Origin: Albugo candida
Taxonomy: Eukaryota > Oomycota > Peronosporomycetes > Albuginales > Albuginaceae
Assembly: GCA_905220665.1 (NCBI GenBank)
Contig: CAJNAR010000152.1
Location: 868,001 to 932,000, forward strand
Reading direction: 5' to 3'
DNA: 64,000 nt
Positions 49,978 through 60,720 of this stretch are shown in pieces. The stretch's first letter is position 1. Every line of letters starts with the position of its first letter. The position numbers and the translations under genes were made by a program. Under the pieces are notes generated by a model. The model did no database searches and was not told the origin of the DNA. It saw only the letters and a list, made by a program, of their open reading frames with translations.

Positions 49978-52593
49978 ATGAAAACTGCATCGAGGAAACA
50001 CGGTCCTGTCAGTGATCATGGTTCTTTCCCAAGCGGTACAAAGCAAGTCTTCGATGCTATGGCTCCTGGAGTAGACTCGCGTACCTTCAAAATTCATGCA
50101 GCCAAAAAAGCCAACGACTCAAATCCTATTGCTGCAAAAACATGTGAGAACGATTGCTATGCGCTTCAGTACCTCCCAGAGCCGATTCCAAGTCAATTTT
50201 CAAAAAACAAGGCAAGAACGTACAACACACTTCAAATTGAAAAACGATTAGCTGTAAAAAATTGTAAGCAAACCAAGGTTACGATTGTCGGAGAAGGCTT
50301 TAAGAGGAATATCAATCAATGCACCCCCATAGACTATACAAAATTGAACACTGAAGATAATATTATTCTGTCGGAGCACAGTCACACCACCGATTCTGGT
50401 GGTAGGGGAACGACCATGCTGTTGTCCGAAGAAGATGCGCTTCAATCGCGTCTCATTATGTCGGAGACTTTCGAATCACAAGGACAAAATGAGAAATATC
50501 CGATAGAATCGGCACATGTTGATTTAATCGAGAATGCTCCGCAGCCGTGTCTTATTGGGTTTGATACATCAGATCCTACCCATGATGACTCTGAAACATT
50601 ACAAAGAGAATCAGGAGTCTTCTCCGATAAGGAGTTCAGTAATGATTTCGACGAAAAACCTCCTTTGGAAGCGACAATCACATCTATTTCTGAGGTACCG
50701 GAGCTTTCGGAATCTATCGCTCAAGATTCCGATCAGAGTCAACAACGACTTGAGTGGGATTCACTGGACCTAACCATACAAAGACTAGAGGCGTTTGTCG
50801 CAATACATAACAAGAGTGTACACCTAAGCGCATGCGAGGATGGAATAAAGTTATATGATATTCCAAAGACGCGTAATGAAATGGATCTCGAGCTACTCGG
50901 TATCAGTTCGTTTGTATTGTGGTGGTCCTCTCCACACAATCAACAACGATCTTCTTTCCTCGACAATTTGCAGAAGGAAGCCTTAGGTGATAAGAACATT
51001 CTCAGGGCGTGGATTGATAGTATTGAGAAAGAAGGTGAGCAACAGGACATACTATGCATGCTATCGAAACTGCTAGAGTCCAGTGAGCACGACGAAACCA
51101 CTTCAGATCTAAAAAAACTTGCTGGATTCTACTTTTCCTCCAAAAGCGCTCGCTTGACCCATCTCGAATATAAAGTATCGGCTATCGAACGAGAATGTAT
51201 GAAAAAACAAACCGATGAAATCCCTCGCGAAGAATCAGTACCGATACTTGAAGCTATTCCAAGACCACAGAACGCCTTTGTCGATTTCAGAGTCACATTG
51301 GAAATCTCTCAAGCAGGCTTGGAAACGCCTAGTCCGGAATCTTCTATTCTAGAGGGGATGCAAACAAACGAATCAGAGGAAGATTCCTACGATGAAAGAC
51401 AATGTGCTCAACATTATAACAATGATGCACAAGAGTCATTTAACTGGCCACTAGGAGTCAACGAGCCCAACGCCGAGATTGCAGATGCAAAAGAGATTGA
51501 GAGCCACGAAATAGTGCCCGAAGGGTGTTTTGACTACCCCGATTCTGATATCTTTTCAAATGTTGCAGCCGAATTTGACGACGCATCTTATCGCTCACTA
51601 AGTTCAGATAATGGTAGTGGTAACGATGAGTTTGAGGAGGTCAAAGACGAAGAACATTTACGGATGCATCCCATCACCTTAATCGAACCTTCGAAAGAAA
51701 AGAATGGTGGTAAGGAGGAGGAATTACTTGAAGCTGTTAAACGACAATGGAATATCATCCAGCAACGCCAAAAGCGAATTGAGGTATTGCTGCTGAACGA
51801 AGAGAGAGCGAACATGGAAGCAGAAGATGCTCGAGAACGCACCTTTCTCTCCGTTTTGATGTCAGAAAGAACACAAATGCAGAATGAAGATCAACTTGCA
51901 AAGGAAACTCGGCAGAAACAACGTCGCGCTATTGTATTTGAAGCGAGGCGATGGCTTTACGATCAAGCTGAAATACAGCAAGAAGACCAGCGATCAGCTC
52001 AGTATGAGGAAGAAAGCAGTTTACAACGCAAAGAGAATGAGGAAATAGCCATTTCACCGAAAAGACATGAGATACCATTCCAACCTCTTGATTTTCCATC
52101 AACGATTAGCCCTTTACAAATGCTGAACGAGCCGGTGAAAAAATTAAAAAAGCTTTGCGGCTCATACGCCATACCCTTTGCCGATACAATTACCGAAGAA
52201 GAGCTTTCACGAGATACATACGTCGCATCCGCGTCCAAAAAATTCTATCAGCTTCTTGGTCTTAGGGATCTGGGCGGTGATTTCTCATTAAAGGGTAGTA
52301 GAACGAAGAGCTTGTTCCTTCCATTCCCATCAAAAAGTCATGAATCGCACAACAAGAAGAATTCCCTTTCAAAAAATGCACCTTCACGAGCTTATTGCGT
52401 CAATCCTAGTACTGACAAAGATTGCAGTGCCTTTCCAAAGCTTGTTACCAAGTCAAGTTGGAAGTATAAAGTCAATGATCCCTTCGTTGAGCCTGATAAC
52501 AATGTTGAAGATAAACGAGCGAGTTTGCCATTTTTTCGTGGTCATTTTGGCATTCAAGGACGTGGAAAGGTTCATTTGTCGAACCAGAAGTAG
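49978..52593 (+). CDS. acidic coiled-coil protein of unknown function
   Basis: A single exon of 871 residues from the ATG at 49978 (four earlier in-frame codons start only at TTG). The N-terminal ~300 residues are hydrophilic, with Ser/Glu/Asp stretches and no fold I recognise. A more structured segment with Trp residues (LGISSFVLWWSSPHNQQ...) lies near residues 305-320. Residues about 580-700 are Glu/Arg/Gln-rich coiled coil (EAVKRQWNIIQQRQKRIEVL...). The last ~130 residues are basic, with VKKLKKLCGSYAIPF and KFYQLLGLRDLGGDFSLKGS. No signal peptide or membrane span is present. Homologues may exist only in oomycetes; function unknown. Confidence 0.7.
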   Translation: MKTASRKHGPVSDHGSFPSGTKQVFDAMAPGVDSRTFKIHAAKKANDSNPIAAKTCENDCYALQYLPEPIPSQFSKNKARTYNTLQIEKRLAVKNCKQTKVTIVGEGFKRNINQCTPIDYTKLNTEDNIILSEHSHTTDSGGRGTTMLLSEEDALQSRLIMSETFESQGQNEKYPIESAHVDLIENAPQPCLIGFDTSDPTHDDSETLQRESGVFSDKEFSNDFDEKPPLEATITSISEVPELSESIAQDSDQSQQRLEWDSLDLTIQRLEAFVAIHNKSVHLSACEDGIKLYDIPKTRNEMDLELLGISSFVLWWSSPHNQQRSSFLDNLQKEALGDKNILRAWIDSIEKEGEQQDILCMLSKLLESSEHDETTSDLKKLAGFYFSSKSARLTHLEYKVSAIERECMKKQTDEIPREESVPILEAIPRPQNAFVDFRVTLEISQAGLETPSPESSILEGMQTNESEEDSYDERQCAQHYNNDAQESFNWPLGVNEPNAEIADAKEIESHEIVPEGCFDYPDSDIFSNVAAEFDDASYRSLSSDNGSGNDEFEEVKDEEHLRMHPITLIEPSKEKNGGKEEELLEAVKRQWNIIQQRQKRIEVLLLNEERANMEAEDARERTFLSVLMSERTQMQNEDQLAKETRQKQRRAIVFEARRWLYDQAEIQQEDQRSAQYEEESSLQRKENEEIAISPKRHEIPFQPLDFPSTISPLQMLNEPVKKLKKLCGSYAIPFADTITEEELSRDTYVASASKKFYQLLGLRDLGGDFSLKGSRTKSLFLPFPSKSHESHNKKNSLSKNAPSRAYCVNPSTDKDCSAFPKLVTKSSWKYKVNDPFVEPDNNVEDKRASLPFFRGHFGIQGRGKVHLSNQK

Positions 52594-52763
52594 ATGAAAG
52601 TGAGAGAAACGGAGATGCATTTACTTAAGAAGTGCGCGAGAATCTCTTCCAGTGAAATGCAGGATTTATGCAGCTGACTTGATTATATCCAATCCCATCC
52701 ATCCTATTTACGACCAATCGTGCGCATTGTAAATCAGAAAATAGTAGCATTCACTCTGCCATC

Positions 52764-53732
52764 ATGGCATACAATTCTGCGATCTCGCTGCTTCTAATTG
52801 TGCTTGTTGTGATTTCAGGTGTTTATGTATTTATAGCGTCAGCACCAGAAACAAATTTGTAATCAATTGCTTCCCTTCCCGTATTACTACCAATACTAAA
52901 GCGTACTGTTTTCTCTCATCAGCAAAGAATGTGAATCGATCTCTTTGCAATTTATGATCAAAGGAGTCTTACCAACGTGGTTGCATGGACGAAATGATAA
53001 GATCGGTACAGTACGAAGCCTTTGGAGCTGTACAAATCAATACAAAGAAGAGCATCCTGTCTTTGTTTTGCTCAGCTTCTGCATCGTTTATATCACTTTG
53101 CAAACATTTGCGATTCCTGGACCAATTGTTCTCAGCATTTTGTCCGGCGCGATGTATCCGTTTTTAAAAGCACAGATTCTTGTCGCATTTTGTGCAACCA
53201 CCGGAGCGTCCTGCTGCTTTATACTGTCCTATCTATTTGGTAAAGATCTATTCCAAAGGCTTTGCCCCTCAATGATCGACAGATTCGAACAAAAGGTACG
53301 CGGTGTTCAATCCGTGCTTTCTTCCACTCACAATACCACGCAGATCAAACAGAATCAAGATAATCTTCTCTATTATCTATTGTTCCTTCGTATAACACCT
53401 CTCCTTCCGAATTGGTTTGTTAATATCGCTTGCCCGTTGGTCGGTGTCAAGTTACGCTACTTTTTCATAGCGACGCTTATCGGTACGATTATAATTCACT
53501 GCAATACTATCGACTCACAACGAATTTTCTTTGTATAGGTCTTCTACCTGCCAACTTTATCCATATCTCAACAGGTGCCACGTTGAACCAAGCGTCCGGT
53601 GATACCAGCAGCAATATGTGGAATTTTCTCATTTTATTCCTTCTGCAATTTGTCGCCTTGTTACCAATGTTTTTCAAGAGTAAGTTGACCAAGTTTGAGC
53701 AGAGTGCATTTGAGAAAAGTAAGACTAAGTAA
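52764..53732 (+). CDS. TMEM41-like SNARE-associated/DedA family membrane protein
   Basis: Three exons: 52764..52858, 52923..53482 and 53539..53732, with introns of 64 and 56 bp, giving 282 residues. Phase-correct joining restores the family words FAIPGPIVLSILSGAMYPF, GASCCFILSYLFGK, LRITPLLPNWFVNI and, across the last intron, ATLIGLLPANFIHISTGATL. There is an N-terminal span (ISLLLIVLVVISGVYVFIA) and a C-terminal span (FLILFLLQFVALLPMFF). TMEM41B and VMP1 are ER phospholipid scramblases needed for autophagosome formation and lipid mobilisation; the same activity is inferred here. It converges with the GH3 gene. Confidence 0.92.
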
Positions 53733-53783
53733 AGATCGACCTTCAAGCTTCACCGCATACCCTCGCTAGTTCCTTCCATTTAG

Positions 53784-56215
53784 CTAGACACGGAGAATAA
53801 ATTTGGCACACATTGGATCCTTTGAACCAGGCTTTTCATCGTAAACGTCACAATCTGTCTCTGGCTTGATTGCTACGTAATAATCACCGCCTTCAGAAAT
53901 CTTTTGCAACTTTCATCAAGCTCTGGCTTGTAAACACTCCAATCATCCACAGTGAGTCGAAAGTTGATTATCCTCGATTTGCCAGCAGGAAGAAAAACTT
54001 TGAAGAATTTTTTCAGCATTTTTACCTCGGGGACCGCTAATTCCCGAAATGGCTGGATCAAGAAAAGCATGACTGTTTCTTTGCCTGCAAAGGATCCAGT
54101 GTTTGTCACACGTACGGAGACATTTATCGCTCCGTTATTGTCAACCTCCTTGGAGCTCAGACGTAGATCAGAGTAGTTGAACGTTGTATAGCTAAGTCCA
54201 TGACCGAAATTCCACTCCATTTCACAGGGCAAATAAGTGCTAGCCTGAGAACACTTGACATTCACGCGGTGATTATAAGGAATGGACGTGCTGGCGGCGT
54301 TCTTTGGATATGAAATTGGTAAGCGGCCACTCGGATTCACGTCGCCAAATAAGATCTCAGCGATTGCCTGACCACCGACCTCCCCGGGGAGCATGGCGTC
54401 TATGACAACAGGAACCTCATTAGCTAAGCCTTGCAGCAGACGTGGTCGACCACCAACATACACAACTATGACAGTTGTCCCGGTCGTTTGAATAGCACGA
54501 GTGTACTCTAGTTGACCCAAAGGAAGATCCATGTCAGCCAAGTCGCCTGGTTTTTCTGTGTATGGACCCTCACCAAGAACGACAACTGTGTACATCGCAC
54601 GTCGCGCATACTCCATCGCTACTGAAAGATTCTCGTTTGTGAATGTCCCATTGGCATTCAGACCATTGAAATACGTCAACGAAGATCCAGAATCACCATT
54701 CAGTATATCGACAATTCCTTTTCTTACTGAACGACCATGTGGGTGCAAATTGTTGCCAGAAAGACCCTGCCACTGGACAGACCACCCACCACATAGATTT
54801 CCAATATCATCTGCAGAATGCCCGGTCAGAAAAATGGAAGCATTCTTTTGTAACGGTAATATGTTGCCATCGTTTTTTAGCAGTACGATCGATTCACGAG
54901 CTAATTCTAACGCCGTATCAACTGATTGTCGGTCTCCAACCGTTGCCACTTGTGCGGCGCCAGGGACACTGGTATCATATAACCCCAAGTCGACCTTCAA
55001 TTGTACAATTCTACGAGCAGACTCTTTGATACGGTTTTGCAGTGCTGTGTCGGCTTTAGCGGCATTTTTTGCATACTGTATGAAATCTGTATCGATTGGT
55101 ACCATACTCATATCCACAGAGCTCTTCTGGAGAGACATACGCACTGCATCTTCTCGTGTTTTTGCAACCCGATGCCAATCATGTAGGTTATATATCTCAG
55201 CATAGTCTGTGACAAGGACGCCATCAAACCCCAAGTCTTGACGAAGTAATGTTTTAAGTAAGCTCGGCTGAGCAACAGTCGGAATTCCATTGATCGATAC
55301 ATAATTCTCCATGATGGATCGAGCACCAGCTTTGATTCCGGCAGCGAATGGCGGCACAAAGGTATTCAATAATTCATAGGTAGACAGCGTCACATCTTCA
55401 CGATCATGGCCTGTGGGTTCTTTGGAATAACCAATAAAATGTTTCATGCACGCAGCGGTTGCAGAATTGTTTTGCAATCCTCGTATACTTGCATCTCCCA
55501 TCACCGAAACAAGATGGGGATCCTCACCGAACGTCTCATAAGTCCGTGCCCAATACACATTTCGAGATACTTCCAAAATGGGAGCAAACACCCAAGAGAT
55601 ACCGGCTGCCAAGGTATCTCGACCGGTGATCGCACCGGCAGCAAATACTAAATCAGGATTGAATGACGCTCCAGCGTTAATTTGATGGCCAAAAATGACA
55701 GAATTCTGAATGTAGTTGGCTCCATGTACGGAGTCGATTCCGTAAATGATTGGATGGCCTCCATTTTCGGCCATATTGATTTCCTGGATTCGACTTATCA
55801 AATTTCGCCATGAAGTTGCATTCAACCCGTAAGTTTCATTATTGTTCTTCGTCGCGTAAATGTTATCGAAATAAGAACCGATTTTAAGCTTAGCGAGTTC
55901 GTGCACTTTTGTCTCATTCAGAGTGAAGTCAGAGTCGATAACGTAACTCACAGAAATCTGTGTCATTTGACCGATGTGATCGTCCAGGGACATTGAGTTA
56001 AGGATAGCGTCTACTCTTGATGACTGAGCTTTTTTGGAGCGTCGAACAGCAACCAAAACAATGATTAAAATGATCATAAAAGAGGCAATGACCAGCACTC
56101 CCCATTTAAGTTTCTTATTTGCACGAAATCTTTCCCATGCCGTTGTTTTTTTGCTTGAAGACGGTGTGTTGGCTTGAGGTGTATGTTGCTCTAAGACGAA
56201 CTCAGTTGTTGGCAT
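53784..56215 (-). CDS. membrane-anchored GH3 beta-glucosidase with apparent 3' frameshift
   Basis: The ATG at 56215 opens 780 codons ending at a TAG at 53873. A ~45-residue cytosolic N-terminus is followed by one span (WGVLVIASFMIILIIVLVAV), giving type II topology with the enzyme outside. The GH3 N-domain runs from about residue 90, with DHIGQMTQ, IYGIDSVHGANYI, KHFIGYS and the nucleophile Asp in GFDGVLVTDYAEI. The C-domain has ESIVLLKNDGNILPLQ and VVIDAMLPGEVGGQAIAEIL, then a fibronectin-like end (GLSYTTFNYSDLRLS). Near 53901-53914 the conserved C-terminal tail switches to another frame (words SEGGDYYVAIKPETDCD) that stops at 53784..53786. A single missing base would explain this. The in-frame protein therefore lacks about 40 C-terminal residues. 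Role: hydrolysis of beta-glucosides or cell-wall glucan oligomers. Confidence 0.88.
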
Positions 56216-57558
56216 TGGCGCAGAATATCGAAAGATGATCAAAGATTGATGAATCGACACCAAGTCTGTGATGCGATTCGCCAGGTGTCTTTGCAGGTGA
56301 AGAGTGTTTATCAGATCGGATTATGCAACGTTTGGTGTCCAATCGAGACTGCTACTGGTGAGTTTGACTGGACTTTTGTCCTTCTGAAACCTATAAAATT
56401 TAGTGATGATGTGTTTTATCTCAAAGGTGCCGAATGTCCGAAACAAAAGGTTGGAGGGTTATCTGCCAAGCAGGCACCATTACTTACATATTGGGCATTG
56501 CAAACGGCGCAGGGTTACTGATGATGTCAATTCATTTGTTGGTTAAGGGTAGAAACGTGTCGCGGTCAAGGTAAAGGTTGGGTGGATGATCCTTCTATAA
56601 GCGATCTCAAAGGTGCCGAATGTCCGAAACAAAAGGTTGGAGGGTTATCTGCCAAGCAGGCACCATTACTTACATATTGGGCATTGCAAACGGCGCAGGG
56701 TTACTGATGATGTCAATTCATTTGTTGGTTAAGGGTAGAAACGTGTCGCGGTCAAGGTAAAGGTTGGGTGGATGATCCTTCTATAAGCGATGATACCAAT
56801 GGATGGACAGTATCGTCGTGAGCTTCTGGCAATGTATTTGATTTTCCATGGATCGATACGCTTGCATATTTCTTTAGTCTATCTTCGCTTCCTTCACTCC
56901 CCTTCGCTACATAGTCGCCCGCTAGCCAGTTATAGATCGAAATGACATATGAACATCTGATTTCGCTCTAGCGAGTTACAGAGCAAACACGGACTGTGAC
57001 GGGCTGCTTGCTTCTCCCATCCGGTCGTCTGTAAACACTCATAGTCGACCAAGACAATTAGGTGGATTCATGTCTACAATCTGACGGTTAGTAATTTCTT
57101 CTTTTTGGCGGTGGAATGAGCCCAGAATCCCACATCTGACCTCTTTTGAATATGTACACGACCAGCAATTTCCTGAGTGGCCGCTGATACGTTTCTGAGA
57201 GATCTCTTTCACCAAGCAAGTCGTAATTCAGCTTTTGATCCTACAAAAGCTTAAGTGAGGATCGATACTGGTGTCATTTCAACCGCCGCGCTCAGATCAA
57301 ATGCTTCATCTCATCATCGAGTCGGGAGAATGTCTCACCGCTTCGTAGATGATATCACTGATTGAATGAAGACGATTGGTTGCTTATGCATAAGTTGGAA
57401 CGTACGAACGAGCACCAACGTATCTTTGCTGCATCGAATACTCAGATAACAATCATGTAATTTTTAAGCATTTGATGTATTATATAGGAGGACACTTTCT
57501 ATCTCATCCATATGAGGGTCCTCTAGTCACATGGAACGACACTGAATGCTACTCAAAG
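56216..57558. other. sparse intergenic region; doubtful 91-residue ORF
   Basis: Upstream of the GH3 gene. A plus-strand ATG at 56249 opens about 90 codons ending at 56521 (MNRHQVCDAIRQVSLQVKSV...) with no recognised family; its end lies inside the tandem duplication described separately. The part from 56792 to 57558 shows no coding potential or repeats I can support. Confidence 0.35.
56420..56791 (+). repeat. perfect 186-bp tandem duplication
   Basis: 56420..56605 and 56606..56791 are identical by direct comparison over the whole unit (from CTCAAAGGTGCCG to CTATAAGCGAT). The two-base word AT at the junctions is shared, as expected for a slippage or unequal-crossover duplication. 186 is a multiple of three, but no frame stays open through both copies. 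Confidence 0.95.
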
Positions 57559-58377
57559 TCAATTGCTTCTGATCAAATTGGCTTCCGCCTGGTGTAAGAC
57601 TTGAGGCTCTACATGAACCACGGAAGCTGGAACTTTACTGGTGGTGACTCGGGCGTATACATTATCATCAGAATCATTCGTGCTGGTTTTATTAAGAGTG
57701 GCATTCCCCGGAACCGCAAGGGACTCGTACAAATGAGTGTCGTTTTTCTTTGGTATTTTCTCAACTTGGATAACGGCATTAACCTCCTCGACCTGTGTTC
57801 CGCCATGTTTCAGAATCCAATCTCGAATGCTATAGAATCTAACTTGCTTGCCTGGTCGACCACTGAAGATTGGACGCATTAGTACTGATTCGACCCGAAC
57901 CATTGTTGTGTTTGAGGTGTAGGCCCGTACACACATACATTGTCGCCATGCAAACGGAATCGTTTTTCCCCATTGATGGGTTTGATTCGATGGAATAACC
58001 ACAAAGTCATTCTTTCCAAGCACCTCTTGAACTGTGCGCACCAAACCGATAGAGTAACTAGTTATCGACGCTTCAGATGTGAGTGCATTTCCACCGATTT
58101 CAATAACTTGTAAATCGGATAAAAAACTATTGACATTCCTCCCTGCAATCATCGTGGTACCCGCTGCTGCCCCAATACTTGCTGCCGTACTCGCAGCTGT
58201 CACAGCTTTGATATTAAATAGATGAGGAACAAATGCCGCAATTGTAATGATTATCACAGCCACACTGACAGCCACAGATAAAACAATTGAGGATATTTTC
58301 ATTGATTTGTCATCCAATGCCACTTTACATCGCCATTCATAGGAAGTGTCGTTCACGATCGCAATGTAGGATCCCAT
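57559..58377 (-). CDS. single-span membrane protein of unknown function
   Basis: A single exon of 272 residues from the ATG at 58377. It begins MGSYIAIVNDTSYEWRCKVA, a sequence style I associate with an oomycete-restricted family of unknown function (from memory, unverified). A strong hydrophobic segment follows at about residues 30-55 (IVLSVAVSVAVIIITIAAFV), then an Ala/Thr/Gly-rich stretch. The last ~170 residues have beta-strand alternation and several N-glycosylation sequons (NQT, NTT, NDT, NAT, NKT, NDS), suggesting the C-terminal part is lumenal or extracellular. The MGS start could be N-myristoylated, but an internal membrane span makes that less needed. No enzyme motif is seen. Confidence 0.7.
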   Translation of the reverse strand: MGSYIAIVNDTSYEWRCKVALDDKSMKISSIVLSVAVSVAVIIITIAAFVPHLFNIKAVTAASTAASIGAAAGTTMIAGRNVNSFLSDLQVIEIGGNALTSEASITSYSIGLVRTVQEVLGKNDFVVIPSNQTHQWGKTIPFAWRQCMCVRAYTSNTTMVRVESVLMRPIFSGRPGKQVRFYSIRDWILKHGGTQVEEVNAVIQVEKIPKKNDTHLYESLAVPGNATLNKTSTNDSDDNVYARVTTSKVPASVVHVEPQVLHQAEANLIRSN

Positions 58378-59435
58378 TGGCGAAATTGGGGTGATTAAAG
58401 TATGGGCGAAATAGAAATGAGCGATCGCTTGACCCTGACCATGCGTCAGATACCACTGTTCCTAGAGGTACAAGATGGCGGCTGCTTGAAGTATGACTTC
58501 CGATCCAACGCCGGGATTGAATATGTCCCACATCTATACAATACATCGGATTCCGCAGGGTACTAAATGCCCTGACCTATTTCTCATGCTCGTGACTCGA
58601 ACAGAATGGCAAAAAGGTGACAGTATTAGATTACAAGGGTATTCGAATGTATTCATAAAAATGAATTAGTTAATCGATGTCAGCCAAGCAATCACCGACA
58701 CAATCTTTGAGTGAATTGCTCCAGACTTTGATTGTTTGTTGCCTGCATCCTTAGAGCCCTATTCTGATCGTGATCCGGTCAATTTCGAGTAGATGATAGC
58801 TACGTGTAAATGTATGAATGTTTCATTTGTATCGCGGGTCACACCTGTGGGTAAGTTATCTTGCGTTATGAAAAATCACTCTCTCATTTTATACGGAGAG
58901 ATCCTACAGCGTTGCATATGCATATAAAAACTGCCACGATGAGCATCCGCAAGAAAGAATTGTTTGACACATGTTAAGGAGAAAGTAAATAGTAACAAGG
59001 AATCGTGTTTTTGTGCACTTGATATTATGCCAACGAAAATAAAATGCGACCCGCAGAGTACAAATGATGGAAGAATCCTTTTTGCTTTCGTTCCACCGTG
59101 AGTCAAAAAGAAATCTCTGGTCGATGGTAAACCAAATACCGCTACGTGATGCATACCAGGGCCACGACATTTACATGTGCTTGAAAGGCTAGATCGGGTT
59201 TGTTATCTTGCTGAGTGATTGACTTATATTATTATGAGTGATCGCAGTACTTGAGCGAGAAACTACTTGGTTTCATTTACCTACCACTGTAATTCTAATG
59301 AAATGTCCCGGCACAAAACGTTCCCATGATCGCGAGGCTTGAAGTACAGCTTCAGTAGAAGATACAGAACAGTGCAGAATCACGTAAACACCCTTATTAA
59401 AAGCAGTTGTACTATTATTTACAATCAAAGCGTGC
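58378..59435. other. intergenic region, nothing recognised
   Basis: About 1.06 kb between the membrane-protein start and the stop of the next minus-strand gene. Short frames exist but none starts and composes like a gene. No repeat or RNA gene is seen. Confidence 0.45.
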
Positions 59436-60693
59436 TCAGGAACTTCCACAATGAACAACACGGCGACTATCTGTTGTATCATGAGCTCGAGTTGTTTGGA
59501 GCTCAATCAGGTACGTGGCATCTCTCAGCTTACGTTCTTCTTTTCGGATTTTATACTGCAACATTGCCTCCATCGCATTTGCTCTTCGTTCTTCGATGTT
59601 GACCAATCGATCAAGATACATTCGTTGATGTTGACGCATATCTTCAAACTTTTGTACCATGGAGTTGAGCATATTGCCTTCGATACAATTATTTTGGGAA
59701 AAAAGGTCGGAATTTTTGGAGATGATGCCAGATAAACGATCCATAGCATTCAGAAGCGCTTGATCGCCTATTTCATCCATTTCTAAAGATTCCTCACTGC
59801 CACTCTTTGCGGAAGCCATCGTCACGGAGCGAATGTCGCAACAATAATTGTGTCCGCTAGCAGGACCCGCAGGACTTGGAGATCTCTCATTCTCAATGCT
59901 AGCTCTTCTTTTGATACTGGGCCTCTTGTCTTCCTCCATGCATTTGTTCTCTTCAATCTTGCTGTAAATCCTCCTGACCACCCCACAGTATTGTCGGACC
60001 CTCTCTTCTTTACGGGCATATGCCAACGGTGATGTGCGCGTGATCGCATCATGCCCTCGAATAAACTGATTCGATGGTCGGCTTCGTGCTACCTCTACAT
60101 TTCTCGAGGCCTGTAAAAAAGCCTGTATTTCTTCTTGCTTTCGTTCCCGATCTTGAACTTTATTGAGTGCTTTGACAGTACTTTCATGAATATTGCTCCA
60201 AAACCTCTCATTCTACAGAAAACCAGACAAAAACGTCAGTAAATATGCATGCAAATTTCAAATTTCTGATACATACAAGATTCCCCGTCCTCAAATATGA
60301 GCTTCCCGTTTCCCCATGTACTCCAGGATTAATTGGTTGTTTTATGTCATAGCCTTCAGAGACATTCGATACTTGAGAAAACATTTTACGGTGTGTTGTA
60401 TCTGATATCACATCATTGAACGTTTTGTTCTCTTGACAGTATCTCTTTTGTGCCTGAAGCGTGTGATGATTTGAAAAACTGCGATGACACTTTGTGCGGT
60501 TTTTGTGTACGTCCCACGCGCGTGTGCGATAGCATGAGTTCATTATAACAGGTTTGGGTCTCTTTCCGCCTTGAATGGAGTAGCGATGTAAGCAGACTCT
60601 ACAGTTTACGTATCGTCCTTCTTCATCAAGACTCAGCACGTCAGGGTCCGCGTAGATCTCAACCGGCCATGTGTTCGCTTTTCTTTTAGGCAT
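59436..60693 (-). CDS. zinc-binding N-terminus plus coiled-coil protein
   Basis: Two exons: 60693..60277 and 60212..59436, with a 64-bp intron (GTATGT...CTGTAG), phase 0, giving 397 residues. The N-terminal ~75 residues hold a Cys/His cluster, YVNCRVCLHRYS...NSCYRTRAWDVHKNRTKCH. This is a CxxC pair followed after ~30 residues by WxxHxxxxxCH, like a BED-type or related C2H-type zinc finger. Lys/Ser-rich linkers follow, then helices with NERFWSNIHESTVKAL and MVQKFEDMRQHQRMYLDRL. A DNA-binding or adaptor role is possible but unproven. The last 30 residues may be altered by an unrecognised intron (a GTACCT donor-like site lies at their start). Its ATG is only 27 bp past the stop of the receptor kinase on the same strand. 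Confidence 0.68.
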
Positions 60694-60720
60694 TATCTTC
60701 CTTCTTCCGACGAGGTTAAA

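Noticed and set aside
59273..59506. A minus-strand 77-codon frame after the zinc-binding gene
   Set aside because: TTG start and no need for it: the upstream gene ends in its own frame at 59436. It is kept only as a possible missed last exon.
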